From Glycomyces lechevalierae (lineage in GTDB: Bacteria; Actinomycetota; Actinomycetes; Mycobacteriales; Micromonosporaceae), in NCBI RefSeq assembly GCF_027622945.1, contig NZ_JAPZVQ010000018.1, positions 1-64,000 on the forward strand: a DNA stretch of 64,000 bases, written 5' to 3'. The notes beneath the pieces were generated by a model. The model did not search any database. It was not told the DNA's origin and saw only the letters and a program-made list of their open reading frames with translations. The position numbers were made by a program, and so were the translations under genes. Below, piece by piece: positions 41,667 to 51,018 of the stretch (the first letter of the stretch is position 1; every line of letters starts with the position of its first letter).

Positions 41667-42775
41667 GCGACCTCTCCAAATGCTCGCTTCGCAAGTTCAA
41701 GACGCATCTGCACGCGAGCTTCATCTGCCGTAGCTCTCGTAATTGAGGTCTGAAAATCCTCATCAGCAAGGAGTTCAGCCCTCGCCTCGCGCAGTGCCGC
41801 AAGATCACTAATTGGTCCTTGTTCCAGTCGCATAGAAAGACCGAACAAGACGGCGTCAGCCAAAGCTGCGTTCACTTGCCTGGACTCAGCCTTCAGGGCA
41901 CCCTCGCCGAAAGCCTCGGCCGCAAGATCACACGTAGCTCTGAATACCAACGCAAACTCTTCAAATTCGATCTTGGAAATATTCTGATTTCTTGCTAGAA
42001 ATTCATTCAGGAAGCCCTTAAGAGGCCTCTTGTAGCGCGCATGATCCTTCCAAAATGCGAAGAATCTAAGAATGAGTTCTTGATCTTTCAGTCTATGCGA
42101 GTCTGGTCCGAAAATCGTCCGCCACTGCCTATGCGAGTTCAGGTCACGAATTCCTTCAACCAACGAACCTTGATATAGAGCCACCCGAATCTCATGTGGG
42201 TAGAGACTGGTTCCTCCAGTGTTAAGCCTCTCAAAGACGTAATAAATACTGTCGTGAGCCTCGGGATCGGAGCTTTGTTTGATGACAGTGGCGTGAATAA
42301 ACGTATTGTCAAGCTGGCGACGTTCATCCTCATCGAGGGTCTCATAAGTTCGCCCCCTGAAACGCTCCTCGACGTATTCAAGTTCATATGGTTCTCCGTC
42401 TGGCAAGACCCCTGAATAGAAATGCTCCAGAGTCCGCAAGCGCTGCTGACCGTCTAGCACAAGAAGTCGATGTGACTGTTGCTGAACCAAGAATATGCCG
42501 GGGACTGGAAATCCGAGCAGTAGCGATTCCACAAATTTGTCCATCTGCGGTCGTTTCCAGACGAATTTACGCTGGAATTGTGCCGCACCCGGACCAGTAT
42601 CGACTGCAGGGTCGAACGAAGGAACAACAATGTCATCATTATTCAATCGCCTAACCAGGCCAAAGACGTCAAAATCGGCCCCGAAATACGAAATCGGTTC
42701 GATATCTTCAAGGCTCTCGGCCTGCTGTTCCTTCGAGTCCAAATCGAGATCGTTGTTTTCGGAGTTAGCGTTCAT
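41663..42775 (-). CDS. DUF262 (ParB/GmrS-like) protein
   Basis: A 370-residue protein of the DUF262 family, a ParB-fold NTPase/nuclease domain found in GmrSD type IV restriction enzymes. The motifs FQRKFVWKRPQMDKFVESLL and LVLDGQQRLRTLEHF are clear. There is no DUF1524 HNH nuclease domain; the coupled HEPN gene may take that role. CAGGAGAATTC precedes the ATG. AT-rich like its partner. Confidence 0.85.
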   Translation of the reverse strand: MNANSENNDLDLDSKEQQAESLEDIEPISYFGADFDVFGLVRRLNNDDIVVPSFDPAVDTGPGAAQFQRKFVWKRPQMDKFVESLLLGFPVPGIFLVQQQSHRLLVLDGQQRLRTLEHFYSGVLPDGEPYELEYVEERFRGRTYETLDEDERRQLDNTFIHATVIKQSSDPEAHDSIYYVFERLNTGGTSLYPHEIRVALYQGSLVEGIRDLNSHRQWRTIFGPDSHRLKDQELILRFFAFWKDHARYKRPLKGFLNEFLARNQNISKIEFEEFALVFRATCDLAAEAFGEGALKAESRQVNAALADAVLFGLSMRLEQGPISDLAALREARAELLADEDFQTSITRATADEARVQMRLELAKRAFGEVA

Positions 42776-43046
42776 GAATTCTCCTGCAATGTCGAATACA
42801 ACCTGCCGACAATACTATCTCATAGACCTCTTGCAAGTGGCAATAGCCCCGCAACAGCTCTAGCGTCAACTAGGCACCGACAGAAGTTGCACATTAGTTC
42901 AGCTAAAGGCTGTCCCGTTATTGATTGTGGCTGTTGCGACACTCCTTGAGCTATGCGAGATGGGCGAACTCGTCCTCGCCTGGTCGCCACACCATCCAAG
43001 CGCGGTCGCTGAATCCCGAAAGCATGGCGATTTCGGGGCCGACGAG

Positions 43047-43328
43047 CTATGCGAGGGTCGGGTTCACAATGATCGTGCTGGTCCGCAGGTGAAGAACAAG
43101 GCCGGTACCGGACGCTCCGGGGGTCGCTCGCACTTCCTCGCCTATCAAGGCTCTGAGAGCGTCGGCATACCCAGGGGATCTCTCGGCGATCCCCTGTGCG
43201 CGTTTGCCCTGCAAGCCTCGGACCTCTGGCATGACGTAGCAGGTGAGGTACGGCGACTCTGTCGGGCCCTCGAAGTACAGTTTCACGTAGTCGCGAACGA
43301 ACTGCACCGAGTACAGTTTCGCCTCCAA
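43047..43328 (-). CDS. Small conserved-type hypothetical protein inside the insertion sequence
   Basis: A 93-residue frame (SVQFVRDYVKLYFEGP, YLTCYVMPEV, GYADALRALIG) that resembles a class of short actinobacterial hypothetical proteins with the same QxVxDYVxLxF opening. The start is a TTG at 43328, with an in-frame TGA just upstream. It lies between the transposase and the left end of the element, so it is cargo. Function unknown. Confidence 0.6.
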   Translation of the reverse strand: MEAKLYSVQFVRDYVKLYFEGPTESPYLTCYVMPEVRGLQGKRAQGIAERSPGYADALRALIGEEVRATPGASGTGLVLHLRTSTIIVNPTLA

Positions 43329-43473
43329 CGAGTCGGGTCAGTAGATCGTCGTTTCGGCCTTCGTCCACCGCTCTCGATCCTCCCGTTGTCGGCGGTCCTT
43401 CCGTCTCCGCTCAGGCTAGAGGAACCACACTTCGAGCTCGAAGCAGTTGCTGCCCTGGACCCTGGAGATCTCT

Positions 43474-44238
43474 TCATCCTGTCCGGGCAAGGTTGTGGAG
43501 GCGGGCGATGCCGCTAATCGCGACCGCGACACCGTCGCCGCGCAGGCGGCAGTCCCGCAGTATCTTCCAGGTCTTCAACCGCGCGAAGGCGTGCTCGACC
43601 TGGGCCCTGACCTGCCGGTGCGAGGCATTGTGCTCAACTTTCCAGCTGAGCAGGTCCTCGCCGGGGCGCCAGCGGTGCCGGATGATCGCGCAGGTGGCGA
43701 TATAGCCGCCGTCGCCGATCACATCATGATTGCGGCACGCGTGCTCGGCGTCGGACTCGCCGAACGCCTTGCAGTCGTTGCGGTTGCCCGGTAGTGGTCT
43801 GCCCACCGCCACGACCAGGTGAGTGTCGGCATCGATGACGACCTGGTGGTTGGTTGAGTACCGGTAATTCTTGCTCGGCGCGCTGACTGACCGGTCACGG
43901 GTGGGCACCAGCGCGCCGTCGACGATGAGCACTGTCCCGGGTGCGAACCGCTTGCGCGGCCGCAAGGCGAGTTTGGGGCCCAGGTCATCGATGATGCGGT
44001 CGGACGCGGACTTTGAGACCCCGAACAGGGGTGCGAGCTGGCGGAGGATGAGATTGGTGCGCCAATAGGCGGCCACCGACAGCACCCGATCGGCCAACGG
44101 CAGGCTCCAGGGCCGACCCCGGCGAGGCAGGTCAGCGCCCTCGCGTTCGAGCTGGCGCACCAGTCGGGCGAATACCCTGGGGAGCAACCCTGAGAACGGC
44201 TCGATCCAGCGCTCCTCGGCAGCGGTCACCACATCCAC
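43474..44238 (-). CDS. IS5-family transposase
   Basis: A 254-residue DDE transposase of the DDE_Tnp_4 type. The first Asp is in VLIVDGALVPTRDR, the second in VVAVGRPLPGNRNDCKAF, and the conserved end HAFARLKTWKILRDCR with RLHNLA is present. A helix-turn-helix (LRQLAPLFGVSKSASDRIID) precedes. The frame looks intact, so the element may be active. Confidence 0.92.
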   Translation of the reverse strand: MDVVTAAEERWIEPFSGLLPRVFARLVRQLEREGADLPRRGRPWSLPLADRVLSVAAYWRTNLILRQLAPLFGVSKSASDRIIDDLGPKLALRPRKRFAPGTVLIVDGALVPTRDRSVSAPSKNYRYSTNHQVVIDADTHLVVAVGRPLPGNRNDCKAFGESDAEHACRNHDVIGDGGYIATCAIIRHRWRPGEDLLSWKVEHNASHRQVRAQVEHAFARLKTWKILRDCRLRGDGVAVAISGIARLHNLARTG

Positions 44239-44284
44239 CGCGACATCCTAAGCCGTTGGGCCACAACCAATAACGGGACAGCCT

Positions 44285-45727
44285 TTAGCATCTTCGTGTG
44301 GTCGATGATATTGCGGCAGAAGATGTCTCGGCTAGGCCTGCCCCACGTTCGGGTAACGCAAAATGAATCAGGCTCGATTCAAGCATCTGCTCCGCTTCCT
44401 CGCGGAGACGAACGAATTCCTCTTCGCGAGCTTTGGCCGCTGCAAGGTCTTCCTTCAACTTTGCGACGAGGCGCCGCTGTTCTTCGATTGGCGGTAGCGG
44501 AATGGGTGCTTGGGCAAGTTTCCCTGCTCCGATGTGCCACAGGGACCCCGTCGTAGTGGTGGCATGCCCCCGGGCGTAGGCACGCCCTGCGTCGCTGTTG
44601 AACCATGTGACGACGAATTCAGGATCGAGGTCATCGCAATGCAAGCGCGCTCGGATGACCGAGTTCTGGATGATGGTGGTAGTCCCCGTGTCCTCCCAGA
44701 CCGCGGCCCGACCGACTTCCTCGCGCGAGTTGCCCTCTACGAACAGCACATCGGAGGTCTCAAGCGCCAGTCGCTCGACGGTGATCGGCGGGACGGTCAT
44801 CGACTTCAAGTCGTCGAAATCGATGTAACCGAGCTGCACGCTCTTGGCACGAAGATAAGGGACCTCTATCCCCTCGGCGCGTGATCCCTTGCGCGGCACC
44901 TGAGTGCCCAGCCGAATCTCCGCCACGTCCGCGAGTGTCACGAGCGGATACGGGCTCTGCAAACTCGTCGGTGCATGGTTCGTGTCCCATCGATCCAACA
45001 TCGAGAAGGACGCGATGACTACGATATCTGAGGCTGTTGCGGCATCAGGCGTTTCGACCAACCGCGTGCAGAACTCCTCCCACGCGGAGTCCTTCAGCGC
45101 CCCTGCATCGTGTGATGCGCGCGCCGCCGAATCTCGAGTCGCCTTGTATTCAGCCACCAATTGTCGTTGGATGTCGAGCGGGGGCTGCGGGACAGGAGCT
45201 CCCGCAAGCTTCCCGGCACCGAGATGGTACAGCCCGCTCGTCGTGGTTGCGTGCTCTCGGACGTACGCGTTCCCAGCACGTGAATTGAACCAGGTGACCA
45301 CGAACTCGGGGTCGAGCGCGGGGTTGTTGAGCCGGGCGCGAATGACGCTGTTCTGATGGATGACTTCAGGGAGATCCCCGTTCCAGATCGCCGTCCGCCC
45401 GACCTCGGTAACCGACCCTGAGCCTTCGACGAAGACGAGGTCACCGGCCTGGAGCGCGAGCGCTTCGGCCTGTGACTGCGAGACGTGCATTTCCTTCAGG
45501 TCCGATAGGTCGACGAACCCCCGGCGGACGTTGATCGACCTAAGGTACGGGCGCGCGACGCCATGAGGCTTCGAGCCCTTGCGCGGTACCTGAACCCCGA
45601 GCCGAATCTCCGCAACATCGCCAAGTGGGGCAGCCGGCCATACGTAGGTCACTTCCTGCGGGATGGTCTGCGCATCCCACCGGTCGAGTGAGGCGAAGCG
45701 CACGACCGTGGTGATAGCCCCCGTCAT
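44285..45727 (-). CDS. hsdS: Restriction specificity subunit HsdS with two near-identical TRDs
   Basis: The DNA-recognition subunit of the adjacent methylase-nuclease. It has 480 residues in two halves that are strikingly alike: DVAEIRLGVQVPRKGS with DVAEIRLGTQVPRKGS, and LDPEFVVTWFNSRAG with LDPEFVVTWFNSDAG. Each half ends in the usual helical spacer (QPPLDIQRQLV, LPPIEEQRRLV). Similar TRDs predict a target made of two inverted, similar half-sites. The ATG at 45727 follows AAGGTGGGACC. Its TAA stop is formed at the insertion junction: the last base comes from the insertion sequence, so the original end may have been longer. Confidence 0.92.
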   Translation of the reverse strand: MTGAITTVVRFASLDRWDAQTIPQEVTYVWPAAPLGDVAEIRLGVQVPRKGSKPHGVARPYLRSINVRRGFVDLSDLKEMHVSQSQAEALALQAGDLVFVEGSGSVTEVGRTAIWNGDLPEVIHQNSVIRARLNNPALDPEFVVTWFNSRAGNAYVREHATTTSGLYHLGAGKLAGAPVPQPPLDIQRQLVAEYKATRDSAARASHDAGALKDSAWEEFCTRLVETPDAATASDIVVIASFSMLDRWDTNHAPTSLQSPYPLVTLADVAEIRLGTQVPRKGSRAEGIEVPYLRAKSVQLGYIDFDDLKSMTVPPITVERLALETSDVLFVEGNSREEVGRAAVWEDTGTTTIIQNSVIRARLHCDDLDPEFVVTWFNSDAGRAYARGHATTTTGSLWHIGAGKLAQAPIPLPPIEEQRRLVAKLKEDLAAAKAREEEFVRLREEAEQMLESSLIHFALPERGAGLAETSSAAISSTTRRC

Positions 45728-45827
45728 GCGGTCCCACCTTCTTGAGCAAGTCTCTGTTGTTCGCGACGATGGGGATGCGCGGGCGGGACCAGGAACATCG
45801 AGCCGCCCCCAACACTTGGCAGGAGCA

Positions 45828-48257
45828 TCAGACAGTGGCTCCAAAGCCCTGGTTCGCGAAGGCTCGCCATGAGGTCAAAACTTCGGGCAAGTCGTTGGGG
45901 ACATCGTCCCCGGTCTCGCCGGTCGCGGTGATGCCGACGGCCCTCGGGTTCGCCATGAACACGGGGTAATCGAAGGCCTCGCGGACGTGCTTCCACATGG
46001 CTGCGGTCTGCTCCTCGTCAAGCGCCTTAAGGGACGCCCTGAGCTGGACAAGTGCTGTCTTGAGCGCGGGGACGCTCGCTGCTCGCGCCGTGTACGCCTG
46101 CTTCAGCTTCCGCGCGTCCACTCCGCCGTCGCCGGCCCAGACCGGTCCGCGGACAGTTGTGACAGGAGCGCCGCGGACGAGTCCGGTCTTGCGAACCCAT
46201 CTCAGATCCGGCAGCACCCGCGTGACACCGATGGCTTCCAGGTCGGCGAGCAGTTTGCGGAGTTCCTCGTCCTCGCCGTGCAGGAGGCCTGGCAGCGCCT
46301 CCTCGATGAGTGCGGCGCGTCTGGGGTCGAATTTCTCCTCGGTTGCCGAGTGCGCGTCCTTCCAGCACTGCTCCCAACGCGCGGCTTCGGCTTCGGTGAA
46401 CTTCTGCATGAACACGATTGATGCCGTCACCGACGCCCCGGAAAACTTGAACGTCTCGGAGGGCAGGGCCACCACGGCTTTCAGGAACGCTTTGCCTTCG
46501 GCCCAGCGCCGGAGCCACGCTTGCGAGGCGGCGTTGAGGTTGCCGTTGGGCAGGACGATGGCAAGTCGCCCGCCAGGTTTGAGGAGCCGCAGGCAGCGTT
46601 CGAGGAACATCTGCTCGGTCTTGCGGGTGCTGTTGCCCAAGCCGATCTCGAACTGGTCCAGGATCTTCTGGTTGCGAGTGTCCGCTACCTGTTGCAGACC
46701 AGCCAGGCCAGCCTCCCCGTACCGGCCCTTCTGCCGCCGCAGGGAAGCCGCATCGTCGGACACGTTCGTCTCCGGAGTGGCGCCGATGAGCTGGGAGGAG
46801 GTGACTGTCGCTCCGAAGGGCGGGTTGGTAATGACCACGTCGAAGCGGTCCTCGAAGATTCCGTTGACGTTGACCAGCCCGTCGTGCCAGTGGATGCCAC
46901 CGTGCCCGTCGCCGTGCATGATCATGTTCATCTTGGCGGTGCGGGCCGCGCGGGGTTCCTTGTCGGTGCCGTAGATGCACTGCCAGGCGAGGCGTCCTAC
47001 TCGGGTATCGATCGGACCTCCGTCGGGGTCGCTCGGGGCAAGCTGCTCGTTGAGTTTCGCGACCTCCGCTTCGATACGGCGGTCGCGCTCGTCGAGGGCG
47101 GCCTCCGCAGCATCGTCGGCATACTCGGCGAAGATCGCTTCAATGATCCTGTCGCGTTCGGCGCGAACGGTTTCAGTGATCTGATTGCGGATGTGGTCAA
47201 ACACGCTGATCAGGAAGCCTCCCGAACCGGCGGCCGGGTCGCAGATGAGCTCGCCTTCTTTGGGGTCGAGCATGTCGACCATGAACTCGACCACAGGACG
47301 CGGTGTGAAGAACTGTCCGAGTTCACCTCGGAAAGTTCGCCCGAGGAACCTTTCGAACGCGATGCCTTTGACGTCGTCGCTGGTCTTGGAGAGGTTGAAG
47401 CGCTCCAGTTTGCCGACGAGTTCGCGGAAGGTGTGGGGCGAGATATCGAGGCGGTCATCTTCTGTGAAGAGATCGTCGGTCTCGTACGCTTCCTTCGTAG
47501 TCTTGAACATTTGCTCGTGCTGAGCGAGCTTGGCGCCCCGCAGCTGGTACCGCTTCGCCTCGTCGAGGAACTTGGTCGTGAACGTCTCGTGGGTTTCGTT
47601 GCGCTCGACGTGCAGCTTGATGAACAGCACCTTCGAGATGGTGTCGAACGCCCGGTCCGGTGTCATCGCGTGGTTGTCGCGAAGCAGGTCATGGCATTCG
47701 GAAAGCACCCTCTGGAACTGCTCGCGGTCGAACACTTCGAGCCGGTTCACCAGCGCATTGAGTCGGCGCTCATCAGCGATGTCCGCGGCGGTGGGCCAGT
47801 CGTTGATCTGCCGAGCCTTGCCCGGGAGCCCCTTCGTGAGCTCGTAGACGAGATGGCTGCTGGCATTGGCGATCACGAGGAATCGGGCACCGGCCGCACG
47901 CGCGTATGACTCGCCCTGCCAGAAGTCCGCAGACCGGGCGGCACCCTCGTCGGGTTTGGTTTCGACCACCAGGATCGGCTCGCGGCCTTCCTCCTTGTCG
48001 TCGGCGCTGCGCCACACGATGATGTCCGCTCGTGGCGAGCGACGACCTGAGTGTGTTCGGCGCTCCTGGTCCATTTGCCCCAGCGAGTAACCGCCTTCGA
48101 GATGCAGGCGCCGTACCCAGTGCTGCCGGACTATCTCCTCAGGCTTGTGCTTGATGTCGATCCAACCGCGAAGCGGCGCGTAGACCCAGTCACCTTGGCG
48201 GTGAATTCCTTCTTCGGGGAACGGCGATGAGGGGATGGCGGTGGGAGGCTGGGACAT
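45828..48257 (-). CDS. Fused restriction nuclease and N6-adenine methylase, BcgI-like
   Basis: One 809-residue chain with an N-terminal type I-like nuclease domain (SPRADIIVW...ILVVETK, about residues 75-105, a PD-(D/E)xK core) and an HsdM-type methylase: motif I CDPAAGSGGF (about 340) and motif IV TNPPFGATV (about 475). No helicase is present and no hsdR is nearby. This is the layout of BcgI-type (IIB/IIG) enzymes, where an RM chain works with a separate specificity chain. The ATG at 48257 lies 7 bases after a TAGCAT -10 box, so the mRNA may be leaderless; 59 more residues in the longer frame look non-coding. Confidence 0.88.
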   Translation of the reverse strand: MSQPPTAIPSSPFPEEGIHRQGDWVYAPLRGWIDIKHKPEEIVRQHWVRRLHLEGGYSLGQMDQERRTHSGRRSPRADIIVWRSADDKEEGREPILVVETKPDEGAARSADFWQGESYARAAGARFLVIANASSHLVYELTKGLPGKARQINDWPTAADIADERRLNALVNRLEVFDREQFQRVLSECHDLLRDNHAMTPDRAFDTISKVLFIKLHVERNETHETFTTKFLDEAKRYQLRGAKLAQHEQMFKTTKEAYETDDLFTEDDRLDISPHTFRELVGKLERFNLSKTSDDVKGIAFERFLGRTFRGELGQFFTPRPVVEFMVDMLDPKEGELICDPAAGSGGFLISVFDHIRNQITETVRAERDRIIEAIFAEYADDAAEAALDERDRRIEAEVAKLNEQLAPSDPDGGPIDTRVGRLAWQCIYGTDKEPRAARTAKMNMIMHGDGHGGIHWHDGLVNVNGIFEDRFDVVITNPPFGATVTSSQLIGATPETNVSDDAASLRRQKGRYGEAGLAGLQQVADTRNQKILDQFEIGLGNSTRKTEQMFLERCLRLLKPGGRLAIVLPNGNLNAASQAWLRRWAEGKAFLKAVVALPSETFKFSGASVTASIVFMQKFTEAEAARWEQCWKDAHSATEEKFDPRRAALIEEALPGLLHGEDEELRKLLADLEAIGVTRVLPDLRWVRKTGLVRGAPVTTVRGPVWAGDGGVDARKLKQAYTARAASVPALKTALVQLRASLKALDEEQTAAMWKHVREAFDYPVFMANPRAVGITATGETGDDVPNDLPEVLTSWRAFANQGFGATV

Positions 48258-48652
48258 GAGCAAGATGCTACGGGAGCCGCTCTCGTCGGTCTGGTGCCGC
48301 TCGGCCGGGATAGTCTGCACGCCACTGATCTCGTATCCCTTACCTCTCTCGGGATCCGGCGTAGACGGCCCTTCATGATCAACAGACGAGTCAGTGTGCA
48401 AAACACTATTAACCGAACGAAACAGACTTCTCATCCAGGAATCATGTGTTAGCGGGTGACCATCGCCTCAGACGACACGCCGAACGAGTAGCAGCCAGCA
48501 ATCAACCTCACTCACTGTCGGCTACCGCGAGTAGCTGCTGGATCCAACGGTGGCGTCGGCGTTGCCTCGGCGGTTACGGAGTTTGATGTGCGCTTCCATG
48601 CCGCGGCCAGGGTGCCACCCTTCTGGATTTGCGGAGCATCTGCCCGTTACAT
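48258..48652. other. 395-bp intergenic region between AIPR and RM genes
   Basis: No gene is supported. On the minus strand TAGCAT (48271-48266) is the likely -10 box for the nuclease-methylase gene. A more AT-rich stretch (about 48395-48430) may hold further promoter or operator elements. The region suggests separate control of the RM genes. Confidence 0.4.
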
Positions 48653-50737
48653 TCAAAATAGTCCATCCTCAGCCTCTTCATCCGTTTCCGGGCCTTCGAG
48701 TTCTTCTCGAAGGCGCAGGCCGATGTCCTTGAGAGAGCCCCGCCCTGGGATGTGCCAGCACTCAGGTCCTCGGACAGACTTGTACCGCTTGTCGCCGAGG
48801 CTGTTGATGATGTCTAGAGCGAGGCGGCTTGCCGCGTAAGTCTTGCCGTCGACTTCCCAGAGCAGTTGCCCGCCGCCGTCGTTGACCCACGTGGCGCGCG
48901 ATCGGCTGGGGTCTTCGGTATTCCACCGTTGGAACAGCTGTCGCTGTTCTCTGGTGACGGGTCGGAACTCCAGTAGCGTGCCATCTTCGATCGCACGGTG
49001 CTTAGCGATGAGCGGCACCAGGTTCGGGGTGCGGTTGCGGCGGGCAGACCGGCCCTTGACGTAGTCGTCGGGGAGCTGTGGTACGGGGGCGGCAGCGTCG
49101 ATCTGGGCGGCTACGAAGGCCTCGATCTCGCGGCTCTTCTGTTCGTCCTTGAACAGAGATGAAGGGTGCGTCCGGAAATGCTCATCGACTGCGGCGATGA
49201 GCCGTTTAAGCGTGCCTCCCGCAGAAGCCGCAGCGGCGGGGAGCACGGAAGATTCCCAGTTGTCGTCGTAGAGTCGGTCAGTGAACTGACGAGCGACGAG
49301 GTGCACGGTGAACAAGTCGCCGTGGTCGGCGATCTGGGCCGCCCGCCCCTGAAGCTTCTTCTGCGCTGTAGCGATGCCGCTCATGACGGCTCGCATCAAC
49401 TGCACGTGTCGCCAGATCTCCTCAGCGGTAATTCCTGCACGGAAGAGGTTCCTATATGCGCCGCTCGCGCTGCGGTCCCAGAGAACGTCCGGAAGGGCCT
49501 TAGCCTGCACGGTGTATCGGTGATCGGCGTGGCCACACGCAAGTGCGATGAGCGCCTCCTCACTCGTGCAGCCATCGTTCTCATCCGGTGCGGCTTCGGT
49601 GTGGCGGGTGGTGTATTCCAGGCCGAGGCGGGCCCGGAATTCCAACTTGAGGTCGTCCTGCTGCTCATAGAGGGAGGCGAGGTCGCGAATCTCCACGCGG
49701 TTCTGCGTATTCGCCGCGCCTGTGATCTCTCGGATGAGGTCATCACCGTTCTCTCCGGTGATGGAGATCTTGACGAGGACCTTGGCGCGGCCGGCCTCAG
49801 GGTGTTCCTTGACGGTGTCAGCGATAGAGGAGACGGTTTGCGCGCCGTTGACGATGGCGACATCGTTGAGGTTACCGGTGCCACCCATACCCACCGAGCC
49901 TGATCGGGCGACGATCGTGATGCCGTTGTTGAAGTCCCAGAAGTGTTCGGGCCGTTCGATGAGGGTGGTTCGGATGGCCTCGTTGACGCTGGTTCGGCCG
50001 AGCGCGCCTCGGATGTTGCGGCGGAACAGTCGCTCGCCGTGCTCGCGGTACCAGCGGGCGACTTCATCGGTGGTGACTGTGCCGAAGTAGATTCGGTGCG
50101 GCACGTCGTCGGTTTCGACGCTGGCGAAGTGCACGTCAAGGTTGATGGGGGGCTCGCCCATGCCAGCGCGGGCGATACGCACGAGCTTGTCCAGGGTGAG
50201 GATCTCGATGGTCGCGGGCGCGGAGTACCACCGACCGACCTCGGCAGCGCATTCGGTGAGGATTGCCTGGTGATCAGCGTGGATCTCGTTCGACCGAGCG
50301 ACGGCAAAGACGAAACCCACCTGTGGATCGTTGTCCAGGATCGATTCGATCGCCACGTAGTGGGGCTGGAACCTGTGGTTGAACCGCTGGAGCTCATTCT
50401 TGAGCATGTACTTGATCCCGACAGTGAAGGTCTTGACGTCCTTCTCCCTGAGGTTCGCCTTCCCGTCCCTGCTCCACTTCGTCTGGATGAACCAGATCTT
50501 GTTCTGGCGCTCGTCGTAGGCAACGGCGTCGATGTCGTGGTCGTCGGCCCCATCGGTGACGAAATCAGCCGCACGCTTCGCTGGGCAATCAGTGAGATAC
50601 CGGACGACCATGGCGGAGAGGGCCCTGGTGTGGAACTGCTGGTCGCGCTCGGCGCTTGGTACATCCTTAAGGTAGATCTTGTCCTTGAACTCGTTGAGCA
50701 GCGCGTCCGAGAGGTTCTTCGCGAAGCGGTCTTGCAC
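48653..50737 (-). CDS. AIPR-family abortive phage infection protein
   Basis: A 694-residue protein of the AIPR family (PF10592), named after lactococcal abortive-infection proteins and often found near RM genes. The signature is RRNIRGALGRTSVNEAI with FWDFNNGITIVA and IVNGAQTVSSI. The N-terminal part (DDHDIDAVAYD...IWFIQTKW) looks like a PD-(D/E)xK nuclease core. The GTG at 50737 follows TGGAGGAA. It lies upstream of the BcgI-like genes on the same strand, next to the right end of the element, and probably backs up restriction by stopping infected cells. Confidence 0.88.
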   Translation of the reverse strand: MQDRFAKNLSDALLNEFKDKIYLKDVPSAERDQQFHTRALSAMVVRYLTDCPAKRAADFVTDGADDHDIDAVAYDERQNKIWFIQTKWSRDGKANLREKDVKTFTVGIKYMLKNELQRFNHRFQPHYVAIESILDNDPQVGFVFAVARSNEIHADHQAILTECAAEVGRWYSAPATIEILTLDKLVRIARAGMGEPPINLDVHFASVETDDVPHRIYFGTVTTDEVARWYREHGERLFRRNIRGALGRTSVNEAIRTTLIERPEHFWDFNNGITIVARSGSVGMGGTGNLNDVAIVNGAQTVSSIADTVKEHPEAGRAKVLVKISITGENGDDLIREITGAANTQNRVEIRDLASLYEQQDDLKLEFRARLGLEYTTRHTEAAPDENDGCTSEEALIALACGHADHRYTVQAKALPDVLWDRSASGAYRNLFRAGITAEEIWRHVQLMRAVMSGIATAQKKLQGRAAQIADHGDLFTVHLVARQFTDRLYDDNWESSVLPAAAASAGGTLKRLIAAVDEHFRTHPSSLFKDEQKSREIEAFVAAQIDAAAPVPQLPDDYVKGRSARRNRTPNLVPLIAKHRAIEDGTLLEFRPVTREQRQLFQRWNTEDPSRSRATWVNDGGGQLLWEVDGKTYAASRLALDIINSLGDKRYKSVRGPECWHIPGRGSLKDIGLRLREELEGPETDEEAEDGLF

Positions 50738-51018
50738 CTGTGTTCCTCCAGGGGTGCGGAGAGGGTGGGAACACTCGACATCGTATCGTGACCGGCCCCT
50801 GCCTCGCTGTGCTGATTCATTCGATCTGATGACGTGCAACGAGATCGGTCAGTTTGAAGCTGCTTGACGTGTTCGCTTCGTGCGCGGGGAGCGGACGTGG
50901 TTGGCGACAGCCGGACAGGTGCGGGCCACGCACAGGCGCCGTTAATGTGGCCGTGCCAAATGCGTGCCAAAGTTTGAGGTCGCAGCCATGTTCTGGCTGT
51001 TGAGAGGCTGTTTGGTCT

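Larger units (their letters stand above)
42906..44285 (-). mobile_element. IS5-family insertion with a passenger gene
   Basis: The ends are 26-bp inverted repeats with one mismatch: AAGGCTGTCCCGTTATTGAT at the left (from 42906) and its counterpart ending at 44285. TA flanks both ends (42904-42905 and 44286-44287), fitting a 2-bp target duplication. At 1380 bp it holds a 254-residue transposase and, unusually, about 570 bp more with a second gene (43047-43328). It has landed right at the 3' end of hsdS. Confidence 0.8.

Noticed and set aside
43485..43510. An internal insertion-sequence end (CTGTCC...TTGTGG) that would exclude the passenger gene
   Set aside because: It lies in the transposase codons for the conserved RLHNLA motif, and its spacing differs from the true ends. 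The match at 42906 is far better.
48258..48434. 59 extra residues at the N-terminus of the nuclease-methylase
   Set aside because: The stretch shows no domain features, and a TAGCAT -10 box lies 7 bases before ATG 48257, which fits a leaderless start.
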